Source: Lucifuga dentata
Lineage: Eukaryota > Chordata > Actinopteri > Ophidiiformes > Bythitidae
Length of the DNA stretch: 64,000 bases
Reading direction: 5' to 3'
Assembly (NCBI GenBank): GCA_014773175.1
Contig: VXCM01000751.1
Location: forward strand, 62,001 to 126,000
Numbering within the stretch: position 1 is the first letter of the stretch; every line of letters begins with the position of its first letter. The notes below the pieces were generated by a model. The model had not been told where the DNA came from and ran no database searches. It was given only the letters and a program-made list of their open reading frames with translations. The position numbers were made by a program, and so were the translations under genes. This document shows positions 38,694 through 50,394 of this stretch, piece by piece.

Positions 38694-41600
38694 ATGATGA
38701 ACCGGATTTTCTGGGACACAATCTTTCTCATAAGCGGTGAGTATAATTTGCAAGGGAGACTATTTAGTGTCCTTATTTGTTAAACGTGCAAATGAACGTG
38801 AGATTTTGATTTTTAAATTTTTTTAAATTTATTTTTACTGTTATTTGACATTCATTCACTAAATCCTCTAGGCTACAATATCTCTGTATAGTGTGTCTAC
38901 TGATTTAGTTGTATTGATCTTCTTGTGCTTTATTTAATTTTGTTTACCCTTCTCTGTGGCCCTTTATTATATTAGTCAATATGTAAACTAATATAAACTA
39001 GTTCTCTTGTGTATGGTGTTTTTGTGTTGTGTTTAGTACTGCTGGTGGTTGTGAGATGTTCTATAGTTGTGGTTGCGTGTCTTCATGGAATCTGCTGTAT
39101 TTATAGTGCTTGGCTCTCATCCTTTTAGTGGATGCTTGACCCTGTTACTATTGTTGGGAACCAGATATTCAATGAAGCATCAATATCATACTGAAGGCTG
39201 GAACCCATGTTGTAGCTGCAAAGGGGCAGATTGCTGGGACTTTTTTTTTAGGTTGTAGCCTGTAGTGTTTGTCTTGTGTCATCTCAGGAGAAAATCACAA
39301 TAATATGCCTTTTTATATTCTTGTAGGTACTTTTAGTATGTCTGTGGTACTCAATGGTGAGTTTACAGTGACTTCTGTGGTATTTTTTTGTTTGATTTTT
39401 TTTTTTTCCTGAATGGATTTGTTATTATTTCCCTGTTATTTTTATTTATTTATTTTGCAGCAATATAACATATTAATTTTATGATTAATTCACATATAGG
39501 GGCTGTCTCATATTTAACAGCTGTATATTTTGCTATACTTGCAGGTTCCTTATTTTCATTTGGAGCAGGACAGAGCAATACAACAGCTACTGATAACAGC
39601 ATTCCTATTGATACAAACTTGACTCATGCTCCAAACATCTCCACAAACATCTCTGCAACAACAGCCAGCACCACTACCACCACTACTGCAACCACTGTTA
39701 TCGCTCCCATTAAAAGTAAGTATAATTCACTGTATTTCAAATGAAATGTGCCAGATGGTCTCACAGCGTTACTTGATCCACTTTCACTGCAACATTATTT
39801 CCACAGCAGGAGTTCTCAAGACTGTGAAGCGTCCCTCTTCTATTAAGTTGCAGCACACAGGCATATGCAGACAATGTGGCGCGCACTGATAATTGATCCT
39901 CTCAGTTGGAGTGAGGACGGCAATTGGTAAATTAGAGATGATAAACGGCATATTCTGCAAATAAAATGCACCTACTGTATTGAATCATTATTTGAAAAAT
40001 ACCTGTCTTCTTTCTGCCTCAGTGTTATTCTCATTCAGCCGCCAAAATCACATGGGAAGAGAGAGGGGTCGATAGGCAGATAGATGCCTTAGGGACAACA
40101 GAGGGCTTTTACAGAGTCTGAAAGAAGGAGACAATACATGGAGGCTGCAATCCAAAAGCCCATTTACCTTTGGAATGGAGTGTGTGACGAAGGCTGTAAT
40201 GCAGCTATCTGTGTGGCTGTTCATCCTCCTTCCCATCCTGAATGCCACATTGTGGCATCTGTTTCAGCTGCTTGTGGAAACAAACATTGACTCTTGTTTG
40301 GGTCAGTTATGTAGGAATTTGTCTGACTGTACGGCTTAAGTTTAAGAAATGTCCTGTTTTGTCTGGGTGTTAACTTAATCAGATATTTTTGTCCCATTAT
40401 TTTGTGGCCGTAGTCTGTGTCAGAGTGAAAACTGAGATACTTGCTTAAAAAAAGTAGGCCAGAAAGGCTTTAATTTCTGCTAAAGGACAACGCTTCCTGC
40501 AGGGATGTGCTCTCTCCCGAGTCCTTGTGGAGGTTGATTGACAGACAGTTTTGTTTGTTGAGTCTCATCAGGACATTTCTTTGTCCTGACGGCAGTACAA
40601 CATTTCTCAAACTGTCCCTCCCAGGTACAACACTAGATGTAAACTTCCACAAACCCACATTCAAGTGGTAACAAAAGGCTTCAGTCTCACATTGGTGGTG
40701 TGGGTGTGTGTGTTTGGTAGATGTTGTTTCAGATCTCCGCAGGCTTATGCTATTTTTATATTCGTGATATCTACCTGTGTAGTGTTTTGTTTTGCTACTC
40801 AATGCATTTTGATGACATTTAGTATTCTAATTTTGGGTAAAATTTGTGGATTAACTTCTGTAGCGGTCGGGATGGGTTCATTTCTAACAGGTTCTTGTAG
40901 ACTCTGCTTGATTAACAACTATACCATTATTTCAAAGGATTGGCCTTCATAGATGCCATCTTCGCATCAGCAAAACTACTTTAAGTTGTATCATCTTCAA
41001 GTGAGAATTTAAGTGACTCATAGTCCAAGAAAAACAAAACAATTGTCCTAAGCTTTCTTATCTCGTTCTAAAATATCAATACCATTTCTCTTACCACCTC
41101 ACAGAGTTTGTGGCAGCGGCTGTTCGCTCTCATTTTGATGACTGTCCAGACTCCCACAGCCATTTCTGCTTCCATGGCACTTGTCGCTTCCTGATACTGG
41201 AGGAGACGCCTGCATGCGTGTAAGTCTAACAGTCTTAAATTAAAACAAAAAAATGCCAAAAGTGTTAGATTCACTTGGGGATTCTGTTGTGATGCTGCTG
41301 GAGCTGAAGCTAATGTTGTTTCATAAAAATGGGTGTTTTACTCATTTCTGGGTGTTATATTTACATTGTAAAGCAGTTTGGCTTTCATTTTGGACTGGGC
41401 GTTTAAAGACCTAAGAACAGGGAAAAGAAAGGAACTGATTTTTTTTTTTTAACATGATTTACAATGAAAGAAAACACCTTAAAATAATTGCTCGGTTCTC
41501 AAATTAATAAAGCTTCTTTGAGTGCAACAGGAAGTGCATGAGTAGAAGTCCACACTCCTCCTCGCTTTCAAAGTGCTAATACCATACAAAGTGTGACAAA

Positions 41601-43098
41601 TAAACTACATATATCCATTGTTTTGATCATAATCTTATGCATATTCTTCATTTTATGTAAATTTTTCCCTCCGTGTGGCAGGTGTTATCCAGGATTTGTC
41701 GGGATGAGGTGTGAACATGCAGATCTGCTCGCGGTTGTAGCAACCAATCACAGACAGCAGACCATGGCCACAGTGCTAGTGCTGTGTGTGATTGGCTGTG
41801 TGCTGCTCATGTTGTTCTGTACACTTTTACAGTAAGTATCATACATGGTAAATCAGACATGTAATGGTATTTGCACCATTCACTGCAGGTTCACTGGGTT
41901 CTTAGCTGCTTAGCTGTACATTAAGGCAAGTAGATTTTTCATATAGGAATCAAAGTGATAACCTTGGAGCCAGAATGATTTATAGGGTTTTAGTTTTCTC
42001 CCATTTTGACTCAGTAGTTTCTCCTGCAGTTGCTGGTGGAGGCGGGATTGTCGGAGGAGTCACACACATCACTACATCCCAGAGAAATCCAGCAGCATGC
42101 TGCAGCACCGAGCCTTTCCTCCTGAGAGTGGTACCTTCTTTATTTTTCATATCTAAAGATTCCAAGGCCATGTCTGTATTTGCTGTCAGCTCCATGAGAT
42201 TATGTGATTTCAAGTTAACTTGAAAACTAGAGAGACAAAGAATGTTTGCAGTAGAACTGTTGAGCGTACTTTATATGAGTAAATAAGTAAATTTTATTTA
42301 TATAGCACCTTTCACAGACATGAGGGTCACATATAACATTCTGCACATTCTGTATGTTAATTTTTTTGCATTTGCCCAAAGTAAGTGCAAATGTAACAAT
42401 AGTGGGTTTTATTCCTTATCTTCTCATGTTATTTCTGACAATCCTTGCTCATATTTACCTCTAATTATCACAACAATTATATATTAAGCTCTTCAATGGA
42501 AGTTCTTTCTTACCCAGCAGTGACAGTCTATAGATGAGCAAAAATAGTTATCTGCAAGTTTTTACATATTCTATATTTTATACAGTAGCTATCTTTTTTT
42601 TTTTTTTTTTNTTTTTTTTTTTTTTTTTTGGTAATTTTTGTTTAAATTTTAAAAAGAATACCCATTATTGTTTCAGTATTCCCAGAAGCTGGAAAATGTG
42701 AAACTATTTATCCAGTATTTCAGATGTGTGTGAACTATTTACACTTCCTGAATCTGATAAGATTTTTATTTGTACTGTATCTACGTCTTTCCTTTATCAC
42801 GTGTTTAGATAAAGGTTTATTCAATTGCGTAGCTACTTTTACACATGCAAAATTGAAGTGTTACAAATTAAATAATTCCTTTAAGTTTTGCAATACTGTT
42901 TGGTTCATTTTCTGTCTAAAGTAACAATACATTGGCTATATTCTGGCAAAAGTACCGAGCCTAAGATTTGCAGATTAAGCATCAGATGCAGGTATTAACA
43001 TCTTCATGTTCATTATATTAGTTGAATTCTGGTGTTTATGGTTGACATACATGTTATGAAGAATAAGACTCTTGTTTTCTTCCCTTTCAGTGGTTTGA
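38694..43098 (+). CDS. tgfa: Pro-transforming growth factor alpha
   Basis: A membrane-anchored EGF-receptor ligand released by shedding. Exons: 38694-38736 (signal peptide start, [14 protein letters not shown]), 39545-39715 (Ser/Thr/Asn-rich propeptide with several N-x-T sites), 41105-41219, 41682-41831, 42030-42130 and 43091-43098; 588 nt, phases close, 195 aa. The EGF module spans exons 3-4: [18 protein letters not shown], then [19 protein letters not shown], giving all six Cys. One membrane helix follows ([19 protein letters not shown]). The cytoplasmic tail ends ESVV; human ends ETVV, and the terminal Val is known to govern trafficking of pro-TGF-alpha. The last exon adds just Val-Val-stop. 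The tail start ([10 protein letters not shown]) differs from the human CC-rich text. Confidence 0.95.
42284..42335 (+). mobile_element. Short repeat fragment in tgfa last intron
   Basis: TTTTATTTATATAGCACCTTTCACAGAC-type text recurs widely in fish genomes as part of interspersed repeats. Only about 50 bp is recognisable and the family is not assigned. Confidence 0.3.
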
Positions 43099-46000
43099 GA
43101 AGACACTTACTGGAGCATGAACTGCTTGCGACATGCCTCAAACCCTCAGGATTGAACCCAAAATGGTTTTCACATGTGGATCAATAGACCCGGCTAGGGG
43201 TGAAGAATCATTATTGTTAGTGTGGCTAAGGTAGGCCCCTTGATGTAGGAGGTTAAATATCTGGTGACTTTTTTTTTTTTTTTTTTTTTTTACATTGACT
43301 TTTGAACTGCAGAAACGCTGCGACACTGTTACTTTGCTAAATTGAAGCAATCAAATGCGAGGATGAGAGGAAGCTGCTGTGCAGAGCTCAGACCTGGAGG
43401 ACGTGAGAGATGATCTACCAAGACACTGAATATCCTATGTGGATGCTCAACTGGAAAGACATATTTTGGATGATCATATGCTATTTACTTAAGTCAGAAG
43501 ACCCCATTTCCTGTTTTTGTCTTTTAACTACCTTGCACACTTTCACCAGAACTGTACAAGCACAGAAGGCATTTTTACAAAGTTATGGTGGGGGAAACTG
43601 ATGCTTTAAAATGAGTTTTAGTGTCTGTTTTTAAGAAATGAACTCACTTCACCTGACAAAATTAGGAATTGCAAACTGGACTGACTTCTGATGGATCAAA
43701 AACCTTTGTTATGCCTGGAATTTCCCATTAATATTTACACACGAAGCTTTCAAGTGACATGAGACTGATGATGAAAATACAACCTGGTTTCAGCATGGCT
43801 TTTGTTAAAGCATCTTTGAAGAAGAATGATCCAGGTATTATTTCAAAGAATCTGAAGATTCCAGTATTGCTACTGAAGCGAATACATTTATCAGTTTTAT
43901 TTTTTATTCCTGAGCTGTACTTGAACATGTTAATGCATCAGAGATTCTCAATTTGCAAGCTATAATTGCAACACATGGACATTTTGGACGGCAGCATAAA
44001 AATAATCCACGTTTTATGGTGACATTATTCGACGGTACTTATAAATATACTGCACTTTTCTGCAAGCTTGCTCACCCTTAATGAATATAGCACTTAATGT
44101 ACAATGTAATCAATTGTGGTAACCTACACTAGAAGCATCTGCATATGAGAGATGCCAAATACACTCATCTCTAATTTGCCTGAATGAGCACTGAAGGGAC
44201 ACGTGGTTTGTATCACAGCCTGAACACATAAACTTATGCATGCATGCTCTTAAATCACAGCTTTTATGTTTAATTCCTTAAAATGGTGCACAAAGCACTT
44301 TTATCTCGAGTTGTGTTATCATGTTATAGCATTGCCTCTGCTTTAACTTTAAAGAAGCCTGTGAAGGCCAAACAAAGCCTTTCAAATTTTCAGGCAAAAT
44401 TCAGAAATAATTGAAAGAATAGAAAATAATATCAAACTGACTTGGATTTGAAAAAAGTGTGTATGTGTATTGAGAAAATGAGCATTACAAGCATGATAAA
44501 ATGATAAGACAATGTTGAGAATATGGCAACTTCCATTTACATGTCAAATGACTTATTTACAGTATCTTCTGATATTTGTGTTGCAGAATGTGTGAATGTT
44601 TATCTTTGCATCAGGTGTAAATATTAGACACACAAACTTTCCATATTTAATATTTAATCAGGAAAAGGGATGTGAGTCATAGCAGGGAGTGTCTGACTGA
44701 TCTCAGTGCTGATGCATTATAAATCCCCTTAATTCAGATTCATGTCAGGATTGGAAGGCCTCTGTTCTCTGCATTTGTGTTTCAATGAACAATTAAATGC
44801 GCAAATGTCCATTTTGGTGTTTGTGTTTTGCTTACACTGTTCATGTGTGTTTTAATCTGCTGCTTTATCACTAGTACTTCAGCGATGTAGGATCTACATT
44901 GATCAATTCATCGCGTGACCCTCTTTTTTTTCACTTCTGAAGCTTTTTTTTTTTCTCTCCTCAGAAACACAGAATCTCTGACACTGCCTGCCCTATTTTT
45001 CTCCTCCACTGAATATTTAGACACAAAAAGTACCAACATGAAATCCTGAACCTGAGGCACAATTTAACAAAGAGCAGAACTCCTGAGTGCTTTTATAGCT
45101 GAAGGAAATGTTTGAGCCTTCNAGGCACAATTTAACAAAGAGCAGAACTCCTGAGTGCTTTTATAGCTGAAGGAAATGTTTGAGCCTTCCTCTTCATTAC
45201 CTTTATGTATTTTCTGACCCTTGCGAGGTTTTATATGTAGATTTTATGCACAGAAACTTTATTTTGTGGGTTTAAAACATTTGTTCGCCATACATTGAAT
45301 CATTGGGTTCTACAACTTCTCTCACAGTCTTTCGTCTCCTTTGCTCTTCCCTTTCGCTCACTGCATGAGCAGCTTTGTTTTTGTTTTGCGATCCCATTAT
45401 GTCTGCAATTGGATTTCTGTGGAGCCCTTTAGAGCCGGCTGGCTGAGCTACTAAAGCCAGCTTTGAATTAAGCAGCTCTTCTGCGTGCTTCCCTAAAGAT
45501 ACCCTACCTCATCTAACATAAAGGAGTGCACGGCAAACAAATTAACTGAAGTGAAAACAAGGGAAAGAAAGAGGAAATTCGAGGCTCTTTAAAAACTATG
45601 AATTAATTCACTTTTGATGGAACAAACTGCTGTTTTGTGAACTGAAATTTTCTTGAAACCCTTTAAATCTGATTTGGACAAGTGTCAACCTGTGCTCCCC
45701 ATAACAGGCTGGAGCTCAGCTTTGAAATGCAATGCCATTTTAGTCTTCTGAGCCTTTTGATCCCCAGTCCAACATTCCCATTATCTGCCTCTGACCAGAT
45801 GGTTTCAAATAAGAGTATTTAGGTATTAGGGTTAAGCAATCCTGCCTTGTTTTTCTCACCCACTGTCAGGACTGAAACAAATCATTAGCAATGATTATAG
45901 CTTAGCGTCACTGCTTTGAAAATAAATATTCAAAGTGTTCACCCTTTGCACCGTTGTGTGAAAGAAAGGAATAACGAAACATTAACTTGTGCTGTACAGT

Positions 46001-47481
46001 CTCTGCAAATAAACAATCTGTGTCAGCATCTCCCACCTGCTTCTTAATGGCAACAGAAAGATGCTTCCTAATGCATGCTCATACTTTTACTAATCAAACA
46101 TGAACACTCTCTTTCCAATATCTCAGATGATAAATAGTTTTTTTTTTTTTTTTTTTTNTTTTTTTTTTTTTTTTTTATAAAATACCATACTTGGTTATAA
46201 ATTATGGACATAAGTGGTTTTCACATCCTGTTCATTGTATGACATGGGGATTTTAGATGTTAGAAACCATCCCAAAGCTGACTGCACTTAAAGACAATAT
46301 ACATGCGTTAGAGGATACTTTGATGAGAAATACACATAAAGAAGATACTAGTACAGGGTTTGGAACTGTTTAATGATACATAAAGTTAATTCCATCCAAG
46401 TTTTATTGAATCTGCTTCAAAGGAAGCTGAAGCTCCAAGTGTTTGTAAGCAAAGCTGTCCAGCATACATACAGGGCCAACTCCAAAGCGGGATTAATACG
46501 CTTCCAGCTTGAGCTAATGCCATCTAGGTTCAAATGTAGATGGGGGGCCTCAAAAGCAAGTAAAAGCTACAGCTGGGCCTGCCTTTAGAAAATAAAGATG
46601 ATGTCAATGCAATATTGCGAATAGAGACAGGAAACACTCCAACTGATGCCCTCAGGGTTGACTGGTACATTCTAAGTTGTCTACCATCACTGAGGTCAAG
46701 AACAGTTTAGCATTTACACTGTTGTCATCATGACTCACTCGCTGCTCTGAAATATTTTATGATTCTCTGCCAAGCCTCTTGTGTCTCATTACCTTTTAAT
46801 GGGATTTTAGTTGTGGGGTGGTTTAACTCTAATGCAAAATGGTATGGTATGAATCATAGTTTGCTGTCTGGAAGATCTGATATGTCACAGTGCTGAATCA
46901 CTGGACTCCTCTCCCTGCAGCTCAAACTCAAAAACTGCACAAAATCTTTGTAAACAATATTGTTGTTTACAAAACATGGGAATTTTATCTGGTTCAGGGT
47001 TTATATTTTTTTGATTTCTAGCCATGTTAAAAATCGAGGCAAAACACATATCTAATACATGTTTGAAGTGACATTCATGATACACATTGTAAGAATAGAA
47101 TAAAGTTGTAAGAATTGTCCTAATGGTGCTAAAATTTAGCACTCTGCATTCTTAATACCAAATTTTGGCCCTATCTCAATACATATGTTTTTGTCATGAC
47201 ATGAAAAAATGATGCAGTTTCCTCAATCACATTTTGTAATTAACAAGTATTTATTTCTCCCAAATAATTTACAGTAAAAGTGCAAAGTGATTATATATAT
47301 ATATATTATATCACAAGATGTTTTGGATTTTCTCCCATAAAGTCATGTCAGCAACCTTTAATCTATTAAACATGAGTGATAAAGTGTATGGGCCTGTTCA
47401 GGTGAACACTGGCAAACATGCCAAGAATAAGTTCCTGATCTGAACCCAGATTGCTGAGTAGCTGCAGTGGAGCCTACGACG
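43099..47481. other. tgfa 3' UTR and intergenic sequence toward hdhd3
   Basis: No convincing exon on either strand. The tgfa 3' UTR begins here and is probably long. A poly-T run with an N lies at 46139-46176 and an assembly duplication at 45055-45189. A less AT-rich, non-repetitive stretch at about 45360-45560 could be conserved regulatory DNA, but nothing in the sequence proves it. TTTATT at 47250-47255 is a likely polyadenylation signal for hdhd3 on the minus strand. Confidence 0.5.
45055..45189. repeat. 67-bp direct repeat around a single N (assembly artefact)
   Basis: Bases 45055-45121 and 45123-45189 are identical with one N at 45122, the same pattern as at 1869-1995 and 36934-37072. 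Confidence 0.9.
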
Positions 47482-48861
47482 TCAATCTATGAGCTGCTGA
47501 AGGCGTGATGGTAACTCATCTAAGGAGCTGAGCCGGTGCTCATGGGGAACATCAGGTCGTTTATGCTTGTTGTTTCTGTCTAAAAGGATTCCACTGATGC
47601 CCACAGACCGAGAAGTGACGTAATCATTGACATAGTGGTCTCCAATATGAGCTACATTAGCAGCAGGTACACCACATTTCTGCAATGCCTGCTCAAAGAT
47701 GGCTGGGTTGGGCTTGGCAACACCCGCTTCCTCTGACGTTACCAGAAAGCTGAAGTGAGGCAGCAGGCCACAACTGTGCAAAATGGCTTCTAGCCGGCTA
47801 TCAAAGTTAGATACCACACCCAGCTTCAGTCCCAGAGAAGAACAACTCTCGAGGGCCTTCTTTGCATCTCGAAATGTCTAAAATAAAGAGACATCATATG
47901 GTTTAGCTTGACATTTTCAGCAATACTAGATCCATGACTGTTAACAATGATACTGAGTGGAAACAAAGGCTGAGTGATGTCAACATTTTTACATCAGGAT
48001 TCTGACTTCACAAAAAAATGCAATATACAATGTAATTTCCCTAACTGGCAAAAATAAATTATTTAATAAAGGTCAGCTGACAAATATCCAGACAATTTTG
48101 AGAATAAGACATTAAAATTACATGAATCCTAATTATATAGTTGATTTTTGGTGGCGTTTCATGATACAAAGTTGAATTAACATTTGAGGAAAAAAATTTG
48201 AATGCGTTACAAATTTATGTGGAGTGCCACACTCATTCTTTTTTGCACTGACTTCCCTTTGACTTTGGTATGTTGGAATTTAGATACAATATAAATGGCC
48301 TCATCTAAGTAAACTTTGTCCCTTTAATTATTTTGAGTTGTACGTCAGCACAGCTACTGCATGGCTAACATTTGCAGCGCCTGCATTTCTCTGAAGGTGC
48401 ATACATACAGTATATCTACATGATATGTTGCCTTACATTACAATCTTACAATTAATTATTTAAGAACAAAAAAGTTTACAACTATTCAGTCAATCTATGC
48501 ATATGTCCCAACAGAGCAATGTGTCATTTACCTCCCAGTTGTCTGCACTGGAGAAGTTATGATAAAGGTTGTGAGCCATTATATCTAGCAGAGCTGGATC
48601 CTGCACCCTGCACAGGGAGAAAGTGTCTCGCACCACCCCCATCCACCAAGCCTGTCCATCCAGGCCCTGACAGATACCGTAGTTGGGAAACTGGATGGAA
48701 TAGCGTCGATATGTTTGGCGGAAGGCAGTATCAACCTCCGTGTGACTGAGGTTCAAGCCCATTCGCTCAGCCTCCCTGCAGTACTGCTCTCCCACAGACG
48801 CACGCACCTTCAGCAGGGTGTCTTTCACATCCCACAGCACCCACCGCAGTGTACCACGCAT
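47482..48861 (-). CDS. hdhd3: Haloacid dehalogenase-like hydrolase domain-containing protein 3
   Basis: Two exons, 48532-48861 and 47482-47877; phases close, 241 aa (human about 251). HAD-superfamily fold. Motif I is LWDVKDTLL, with the nucleophile-position Asp, but Lys stands where canonical HAD phosphatases have the second Asp (DxDxT); the human protein shows the same WDVKDT. Motif II is VVSNFDSRLE, motif III the Lys in VAKPNPAIF, motif IV HIGDHYVNDY. The cap region contains FPNYGICQGLDGQAWW, also typical of HDHD3. Its substrate is not known to me, and the altered motif I makes ordinary phosphatase chemistry doubtful. The start at 48861 (MRGTLRW) is the first Met and matches the family N-terminus. 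It diverges from trub2. Confidence 0.95.
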
Positions 48862-50394
48862 TACTCCTGCAGATTAAACCAGTTACAAAGATATTATTTT
48901 CTATGATGACCCTTATGTGAGTGTTACTTCGAATTACTTTTGGACCGAGATATTTTATAGTGTTATCAGAACAGGCAAATGTATTAATTCACATAGAATT
49001 AACTTTTCTCTTGTCAACTACCTTTTAATACTTCTCAGCCCAGATTGGTATTATTTCCTTTATACACTGATGCAATACTATATAATTTATATTGAATATT
49101 GACATGTAAACAATCCCAATATTCAGGCCAGCTAATGTCACATCAATATAAAGCACCACAGAGAATTCATTGTATAATGTATATTATACATGTACTGTAT
49201 ATCTTCAGCATGAGAACAATTGTTTTGATTTCGTTGCCATTTTTTTTAATTTTAAAACTAAATATTATATTAACATCTATATCCCCCTTTTTGATCTTAA
49301 ACTGATAAATTTATATATTTTAGTTTTGATTCTCTGTTAATAACTGTTTGTTTCATGACTTATTCAATAAAGTTCTTAAAAAATAATCGATTACAAATCA
49401 TGGATAAAGTGACTGTTAATGACAAAGAGAAGGATCTTCAAGCCTGGTTCAATATCAGTGAACAGCTTGTACACTGAGGTACACCTGTATAATATAATAA
49501 ACCCTACCTTTGGGACACTCAAAATGTTTAGTTTCTGTTGACACTGAATCAGAGAGATGTAGTAGTAATTCTTGAGGCTGTAGTTTGTGATGATACTGTA
49601 TTACTATCTACTATATATACTCTTATGTTCTCAAATATTACCCCGGTGTTGAATCGACACCTCTCTGGCAACAAAAACTCAAGGCTAAGCTTCTCAAAGG
49701 TAAGAATTATTACAGGGCTGTTGTACTGGATTGCAGCTGATAATACATGTGAATAAATTAAACTAACTCAGCGTGTGTAGCTATGTTACGAACAGTATTT
49801 CCCTGTGTTAAAATCCATTATTTTTTCATTCCATCTTGTGTTAGCAAACTGTTCCTGTGCGTCTTGCTCACGAAGATAATCCGTCAGCTGTCTGAGGATA
49901 TGTTAGCAAACTAGGCTATAATTGCAACAAAAATGAATATACTGTACGTTTTGACAGTTTTACCGAAATCTGGTCTTCAGAACTGCGACGCACAGCAAAT
50001 AAAAGCCAAAAAGTCTGACGTTTTTGCAGTGTTAGCATACTAAAGTGACATTGTGTTAACAGAGCTGGAACGGCAATGTTTCTCCAGTCCAGCAGGTGGC
50101 AGCATGATCAGGAAGTAACTAACAACGCTTATCTACGCATGCGCTTAAGGCACATGTAGGGGAAGTAAGATCGTACACAGAATTGTCTTTAGTGCTAAAA
50201 ACATTATTAATGGTGTTTTGTTTTAATCTATTTTTTTTCTAGTGTTAAATTCGTGAGCTGAATATGTCTAGATATGTTAACCACTTAGTTATTGAGCTAG
50301 TTAAGCTATTTAGCACGTAAATGTCTCGAGAAGTGGAACCTAAAGAGATTTAATGTTACTTAAACGTTGAACAGCCTAGTCTGATATTAATAAA
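48862..50394. other. Divergent promoter region of hdhd3 and trub2
   Basis: No gene is visible. The left part (48870-49800) is AT-rich and plain. The right part, from about 50050, carries factor-binding-like motifs and leads into the trub2 5' UTR. Confidence 0.6.
50089..50144 (+). promoter_or_regulatory. Putative trub2 promoter sites: CTCF, ETS and NRF1 motifs
   Basis: CCAGCAGGTGGCAGC at 50089-50103 fits the CTCF core consensus at every defined position. AGGAAGT (ETS type) follows at about 50110, and the palindromic CGCATGCGC (NRF1 core) is at 50136-50144. No TATA box is evident. NRF1 drives many genes of mitochondrial RNA and energy metabolism, which fits trub2. Motif matches only; occupancy is inference. 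Confidence 0.55.

Noticed and set aside
42724..43965. Short open frames in and after the last tgfa intron
   Set aside because: The frame starting TRHLLEHE after 43090 conflicts with the phase of the spliced message, which ends Val-Val-stop; the rest is UTR.
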